Below, piece after piece: positions 59,668-64,000 of a stretch of DNA of 64,000 bases. Both the position numbers and the translations under genes were made by a program. Location: contig JAQBYJ010000001.1 of assembly GCA_027622555.1 (NCBI GenBank), positions 74,108-138,107 of the forward strand. Direction: 5' to 3'. The stretch comes from Verrucomicrobiota bacterium. Lineage in GTDB: Bacteria; Verrucomicrobiota; Verrucomicrobiia; Opitutales; UBA2995. The notes under the pieces are model-generated. The model made no database searches. It had not been told where the DNA came from and saw nothing but the letters and a program-made list of their open reading frames with translations. How positions within the stretch are numbered: the stretch's first letter is position 1; every line of letters starts with the position of its first letter.

Positions 59668-61125
59668 TCACACTTTCTTCCTCAACCGCCACCGATACAA
59701 AGTGGTGGGATGAATTCCCATCCGTGCCGCAACCCACGCAAAATCATTGTCGCTTTGTTCAAGCAACTTTTGCGCATGCTTGTAGCGATCCTTTTTGTTG
59801 GGAGGGGCACCTTGCAAGTACATGGAAATATCATCGCGCGCAGGAGTCGGAGGAGGAGGAGGCGGCGGAGAAGGCGGAGGAGGAGGAGCATAGTGAGGGT
59901 TAACCGTCTGAGGCGGCGGCGGCTCCATTTCCCAAGGCGGGTTAGAGGCAACAGGTGAATTGGGATAAACTGCAGGTCTGTTAACTCCATGCGAGCGCAG
60001 GGGCACTTCCCACCATCGGGCAAGTAGGGTTTGTCCATTATTGAGGATTACCAAGCGGTCGATCGATTGCTTCAACTCACGGACATTTCCTGGCCACACA
60101 TGATTTTGAAATTTGTTTATGAGCTCCGGTTCGATCCACTCGAAACTTTTGCCGAACCGTTCAACACTCATTTTGAGAAAAGTCTGAGCCAAAATGGGAA
60201 TGTCTTCCAGGCGCGCCCGAAGCGGTGGGATATTTAAAATAACCTCTGAGATGCGGTAGTACAAATCTGCTCGGAAAACACCGTTGGCGATATCCGCTTC
60301 AAGGTCCCTGTTCGTTGCAGTTACAATCCGAATATCGACCGAGTATTCCGCATTACTTCCCAATCGACGTGCTTTTCGTGTTTCGAGAAAACGCAGTAGT
60401 TTCGGCTGCAGCATGATATCGAGCTCGCCGATTTCATCGAGAAAGAGCGTCCCTCCATCCGCTTCTTGAATGAGTCCCTTTTTAGCCGCGACGGCACCGG
60501 TATAAGCACCCTTCTCCACTCCGAAAAGTTCGGATTCAATCAGGTCCTTCGGAATAGCGGCGCAATTCACTGGGATGAAAGTCTTGCGACCCGAAGCATT
60601 GTGAATGGCCTGGGCAACGCGTTCTTTTCCGGCACCCGATTCACCCAGAATCATTACCGAAGCATTGGTCGGACCGATGATTGAGGCACTTTGTTTTAAG
60701 CTTTGAATGCCAGCAGACCGACCAACCAAGTCGTCGTCCTGCTTGCCTGAATAGCCGCCATAAAGTTGCCACCAAAGATCCTGAGAGCTGTTCGCTTCGT
60801 GAATCGATGACATCCAACGCGCATCCGTATCTTTGAGGTCGAGTACATCGAAAGCACCATCGCGGATATGGGTAATGATACTTTCGCTGGTAAGATTTTC
60901 GCCTACCACAATAAAGTAACGATTCGCACCAGCGAGACGTGCTCGAACTTCAGACCAATCGGAGCTGTTCGTGAACTCCAGCGGGATCATGTAGATCCAA
61001 TCAGTGGATTCTCCATCCAAGTCACGAATATGATCAAAGTCCTCCAAATAAGGAGTAATACCACTCACCGCCAACTTGGCCTGGTAATCCGCGGAATTTT
61101 CACCTTCTAGAAGCGTTACTTTCAT
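59668..61125 (-). CDS. Sigma-54 activator with pseudo-receiver and polyproline linker
   Basis: The 485-residue product begins with a receiver-like domain (residues ~1-120) that lacks an obvious phospho-acceptor Asp. A sigma-54 AAA+ domain follows, with Walker A GESGAGKE at 161-168, GAYTGA at 206-211 in place of GAFTGA, and Walker B GGTLFLDEIG at 224-233. A polyproline linker (402-428) and a Fis-type helix-turn-helix (FAWVAARMGIHPTTLYRWRL) come next. It follows proS by 87 bases in the same direction. Target genes are unknown. Phosphorylation-independent control is inferred from the missing Asp. Confidence 0.9.
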   Translation of the reverse strand: MKVTLLEGENSADYQAKLAVSGITPYLEDFDHIRDLDGESTDWIYMIPLEFTNSSDWSEVRARLAGANRYFIVVGENLTSESIITHIRDGAFDVLDLKDTDARWMSSIHEANSSQDLWWQLYGGYSGKQDDDLVGRSAGIQSLKQSASIIGPTNASVMILGESGAGKERVAQAIHNASGRKTFIPVNCAAIPKDLIESELFGVEKGAYTGAVAAKKGLIQEADGGTLFLDEIGELDIMLQPKLLRFLETRKARRLGSNAEYSVDIRIVTATNRDLEADIANGVFRADLYYRISEVILNIPPLRARLEDIPILAQTFLKMSVERFGKSFEWIEPELINKFQNHVWPGNVRELKQSIDRLVILNNGQTLLARWWEVPLRSHGVNRPAVYPNSPVASNPPWEMEPPPPQTVNPHYAPPPPPSPPPPPPPTPARDDISMYLQGAPPNKKDRYKHAQKLLEQSDNDFAWVAARMGIHPTTLYRWRLRKKV

Positions 61126-61212
61126 GATCGGCAGCCTTTAGAAAAAGCAATGCAATTGCAAGAATCGAGAAATAGGAAGTTGAGAATCGCCTATAAACAT
61201 ACGAGGTTCCAA

Positions 61213-62736
61213 CTAGTAGGACTTTGCAAAAACGACCTGCTGCGGACTTGGCTTCCCAGTGAAAATGCAAATGCCAGGCTCTGGACTTCCGCATTGTGGA
61301 ATACACCGAACCGTCACTTTCAATTCAGATTGAATCAGCGCCTCCAGCTCAGGTTCGCCCGAATAATGAGCCAGTGCAAATCCTCCATGAATCTCCGGTT
61401 GATCAACATTATTTGGTGTGAAGAATTCATAGAAGTCTTCCTTCGAATCGATAGTTCGGGTGTTAGCTTGGCGGAAGTCCTTCGCTTTTGCTAACAATCC
61501 ATCCTGCATATTATCCAAGGTCTCAATAAATCCCTCAACGAAAGCATCCCGGCCAATACCTTTCCGCTCCTTTGGACCCAAATCACGTCGACCAAAGAAC
61601 ACCGTTCCAGATTCCATATCCCGTGGACCTACCTCGATCCACGTTGGAATTCCTTTCTTGATCCAGGACCACATTTTTTCGCCTCCGCGGATATCGCGCT
61701 CATCAATTTCAACCCAGATCCGACGACCATGGTAGCTTTTACTTTCTAGCTCTTTTTTAATTTCCCGACAGTAATTCAAAATTGCCACAGGGTCAGAATC
61801 TTTGCGAAGAACGGGTAATATAACCAGATGGGTCGGCGCAATCTTCGGAGGAATGACCATACCATCATCATCGGCATGAGTCATGATCAAGCCACCGACC
61901 AAACGGGTGGAAACCCCCCAGGAAGTGGTCCAAGCCAATGCTCGCTCTCCTTTCTCATCGAGAAAATCAATATTTGAAGCCCTTGAGAAATTCTGACCGA
62001 GGAAATGAGATGTTCCGGCTTGGAGCGCTTTCCGATCCTGCATCATAGCCTCGATACAATAGGTATTAACAGCCCCTGGAAAACGTTCGCCTTCCGTTTT
62101 TTCGCCTTTGATAACAGGAACGGCCATCCAGTTCTCAGCAAAATTGGCATAAACATCCAGCATCTTTAGTGTTTCTTCAACTGCTTCTTCCTGGGTGGCG
62201 TGGGCCGTATGCCCCTCCTGCCATAGAAATTCGGTAGTTCGCAGAAAGAGCCGTGTGCGCAATTCCCAGCGAACCACATTGGCCCATTGATTTATCAATA
62301 AAGGCAGGTCGCGGTAGGATTGCACCCACTTGGAAAACATTTCTCCAATAATAGTCTCTGAAGTAGGTCGTACTATCAAAGGTTCATCCAATTCTCCCGC
62401 TGGCACCAGCTTCCCGTCTTCGTTAAGCTCAAGCCGATGGTGCGTTACTACGGCGCATTCCTTTGCAAAGCCATCTACATGCGCCGCTTCCTTCTCCAAA
62501 TAGCTTATAGGGATAAACAAGGGAAAATAAGCATTCTTGTGCCCGGTCGCCTTGAACATGTCATCCAACTCGCGCTGCATATTTTCCCATAAAGCATAGC
62601 CCCAAGGCTTTATCACCATGCATCCGCGAACGGGCGAATTCTCGGCAAGTTCGGCCGCACGAACCACTTGCTGATACCATTCAGGGTAATCTTGATCTCT
62701 TGTTGGTGAAATGGCGGTTCTTTCCGACTTACTCAT
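61213..62736 (-). CDS. proS: Prolyl-tRNA synthetase, archaeal/eukaryotic-type
   Basis: Charges tRNA-Pro with proline. The 507-residue product has class II motifs, including the VRPTSETIIGEMFSKWVQSY region, RTTEFLWQEGHTAHAT (motif 2 loop) and WGVSTRLVGGLIMTHADD (motif 3). It lacks the bacterial insertion (editing) domain and ends with the archaeal-type C-terminal region CIPQCGSPEPGICIFTGKPS. Length matches ProS type 3. It is followed at 87 bases by the sigma-54 activator with the polyproline linker. Confidence 0.93.
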   Translation of the reverse strand: MSKSERTAISPTRDQDYPEWYQQVVRAAELAENSPVRGCMVIKPWGYALWENMQRELDDMFKATGHKNAYFPLFIPISYLEKEAAHVDGFAKECAVVTHHRLELNEDGKLVPAGELDEPLIVRPTSETIIGEMFSKWVQSYRDLPLLINQWANVVRWELRTRLFLRTTEFLWQEGHTAHATQEEAVEETLKMLDVYANFAENWMAVPVIKGEKTEGERFPGAVNTYCIEAMMQDRKALQAGTSHFLGQNFSRASNIDFLDEKGERALAWTTSWGVSTRLVGGLIMTHADDDGMVIPPKIAPTHLVILPVLRKDSDPVAILNYCREIKKELESKSYHGRRIWVEIDERDIRGGEKMWSWIKKGIPTWIEVGPRDMESGTVFFGRRDLGPKERKGIGRDAFVEGFIETLDNMQDGLLAKAKDFRQANTRTIDSKEDFYEFFTPNNVDQPEIHGGFALAHYSGEPELEALIQSELKVTVRCIPQCGSPEPGICIFTGKPSPQQVVFAKSY

Positions 62737-62959
62737 AGATGTAAAAAGTTTTAAAAAAGGAAAGGCCTCAGTGAACGCTTGTAGACCTCAACTGCAAGCC
62801 AAGTATTGTACGGAAAAATTTCCCGCTCCAAAGATCGGTGGTTTACATCCAATTAATAAGGAACCTTTTTACCAACTTTTTTCTCAAAAGCAGCTGCCAC
62901 CTCACAAAACTATTCGACACTACGGCACACAAATAATCGAAACCTCAACTTCACATACC

Positions 62960-63208
62960 ATGCAAACCTCAGAATCCAACGCAGTCTCTATTTCCAAAAC
63001 CGAATTCGATGAAACATTCGCCACGATCAAGGAAATCCTTGAGCACAAAGGTGACCCCGGCGAGTTCATGGTCGAAGACCCATTTTTATCTTCTGTTCCT
63101 GTCAAAGTCGATCTGCGGCAGCATTTGCAAAATCTCTATAACCGCATGTTCGAGGCTCAAGATTCTGCCAATTCAACGAGCAAGGTGGTAACGATCGATT
63201 TCAGCTAG
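62960..63208 (+). CDS. Small protein of unknown function
   Basis: The frame is open from 62711, but the first codons overlap the antisense start of proS. The ATG at 62960 gives an 82-residue product: QTSESNAVSISKTEFDETFA, TIKEILEHKGDPGEFMVEDP and DLRQHLQNLYNRMFEAQDSA. It is predicted helical, acidic and soluble. No family recognised. A strong terminator follows 26 bases after the stop. Confidence 0.6.
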   Translation: MQTSESNAVSISKTEFDETFATIKEILEHKGDPGEFMVEDPFLSSVPVKVDLRQHLQNLYNRMFEAQDSANSTSKVVTIDFS

Positions 63209-63234
63209 AGAGTTGCTCTTATTCAACCATTGCA

Positions 63235-63263
63235 GCCGACTATCCCAATAGTCGGCTTTTTTT
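63235..63263 (+). terminator. Rho-independent terminator
   Basis: GCCGACTAT (63235-63243) pairs perfectly with ATAGTCGGC (63248-63256), with a CCCA loop and seven T's after it. It is 26 bases past the stop of the small unknown gene. Confidence 0.9.
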
Positions 63264-63354
63264 GTGCTCAAAAGATCATACATGGAAATCACACATCCGA
63301 GTGTGCAAAGGCTCGACCAGCAGACCCACTGACCTGTAGTCTGGAGTCCGAAAA

Positions 63355-64000
63355 ATGAAGCAAGTAACTCCAACAACTAGACGGTGGTTTTTGAAATCCA
63401 CTGGTTTCGCGGGTTTGGGATTAAGCATCCACCAATTCCTACCGGCGGCGACCTCAACAGGGATCGCAAATACGTATGCTAATTTAGAGACCTCGGAATT
63501 CCTCGGACAACTTCGAGTAGAAACACGGATTCAGGACAACATTGTTTTCACGGAAGGTCCTGCGGTAGACAGGTCCGGAAACGTGTTCTTCACTAATGTC
63601 AGGGTGTCGAAAATATTGAAGTGGGATCCAAAAAAAGAGGAGCTAACCACCTTTAGAACAAACACCAACGAAGCCAACGGCCTGCGTTTTGCTATAAACG
63701 GAGATCTACTCACCTGCGAAGGATCAGCCGGGAGGGTTACCCGGACAGATAGGACGACCGGTAAGGTCTCAGTTCTGGCGGATACATTCGGGGGAAAAGG
63801 CATTCAGGCACCCAACGATCTGGATTTCGATTCAAAGGGAAGAATTTATTTTTCCTCGCGTACAGGTAATCCTGACCTGGAAAAGCAAAACAAGCGGGCG
63901 GTCTATCGTATCGATCCCGATGGAACCGTTTCGCAGCTGTTAACTGAGCCCGACATTCATATGCCCAATGGCATCATTGTATCGCCTGATGAGAAAACAC
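63355..64000 (+). CDS. Tat-exported SMP-30/gluconolactonase-like protein (cut by window edge)
   Basis: About 215 codons are visible. The start has a twin-arginine signal (TTRRWFLKSTGFAGLGLSIH), then VFTEGPAVDRSGNVFFTNVR, NEANGLRFAINGDLLTCEGS, QAPNDLDFDSKGRIYFSSRT and DIHMPNGIIVSPDEKT. The EGP, N and ND motifs match the metal-binding beta-propeller of SMP-30/gluconolactonase. Substrate unknown. The 3' end lies beyond base 64000. Confidence 0.88.
   Translation, partial: MKQVTPTTRRWFLKSTGFAGLGLSIHQFLPAATSTGIANTYANLETSEFLGQLRVETRIQDNIVFTEGPAVDRSGNVFFTNVRVSKILKWDPKKEELTTFRTNTNEANGLRFAINGDLLTCEGSAGRVTRTDRTTGKVSVLADTFGGKGIQAPNDLDFDSKGRIYFSSRTGNPDLEKQNKRAVYRIDPDGTVSQLLTEPDIHMPNGIIVSPDEKT

Noticed and set aside
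59710-59958. Arg-rich open frame on the plus strand
   Set aside because: It is the antisense of the polyproline linker of the sigma-54 activator; the low-complexity codons keep it open.
62737-62959. T-box or other aminoacyl-tRNA-responsive leader near proS
   Set aside because: No T-box sequence or specifier stem is evident, and the gap is upstream of a divergent gene.

Overview
The window looks like a bacterial chromosome of the Verrucomicrobiota, possibly the Opitutia. This is inferred from the gene complement: a fused tuf-rpo-str ribosomal cluster, a planctomycete/verrucomicrobial-style sulfatase, large secreted repetitive proteins with the 'FYRI/FARI' C-terminus common in that phylum, an archaeal-type prolyl-tRNA synthetase, and few Shine-Dalgarno sequences. 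It could not be checked against a database.

Region 1-16.4 kb (all minus strand) is the core information-processing cluster. In transcription order it reads tRNA-Thr, tuf, tRNA-Trp, secE, nusG, rplK, rplA, rplJ, rplL, an attenuator-like hairpin, rpoB, rpoC, a terminator, rpsL, rpsG, fusA, rpsJ and rplC (cut by the window edge). Region 16.5-21.4 kb (minus) is a tight TonB-type energy-transduction operon (large secreted TPR protein, ExbB, ExbD, TonB-like protein), preceded by a dimeric dUTPase gene. Region 21.8-25.1 kb (plus) holds a very basic disordered protein, murA and ruvB.

Region 25.2-29.3 kb is damaged. A secreted CAP-like gene is cut after its first ~100 codons and joined tail-to-tail to an lhr helicase gene that has lost its 3' end, has two frameshifts and carries a 44-bp tandem repeat. 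Region 29.3-35.7 kb holds a CPBP protease, a lipid A-type acyltransferase, an SLC12-like transporter and a sulfatase. Region 35.8-37.05 kb is a non-coding patchwork of three short repeat arrays. Each array has its own head sequence, all share one tail, and the units are truncated to different lengths. This patch ends at a subtilase gene that lacks its catalytic serine half.

Region 38.2-45.9 kb holds an MBL-fold hydrolase, pyruvate kinase, the Mla phospholipid-transport operon (mlaE-F-D-C-A, no mlaB), a DUF2064 transferase and a membrane-anchored unknown protein. Region 46-54.6 kb is accessory DNA: two large secreted proteins and a methyltransferase, all frameshifted, plus palindromic repeats. 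The 50.2-54.6 kb part lies between the intact 3' end of an rlmI-type gene and a diverged second copy of that 3' end, which suggests an insertion. Region 54.6-64 kb holds rlmI, an LptF/G permease, an NSS sodium symporter with a 51-residue MetS-like partner, a HAD phosphatase, a sigma-54 activator with a polyproline linker, proS, a small unknown protein with a clear terminator, and the start of a Tat-exported SMP-30/gluconolactonase-like protein.
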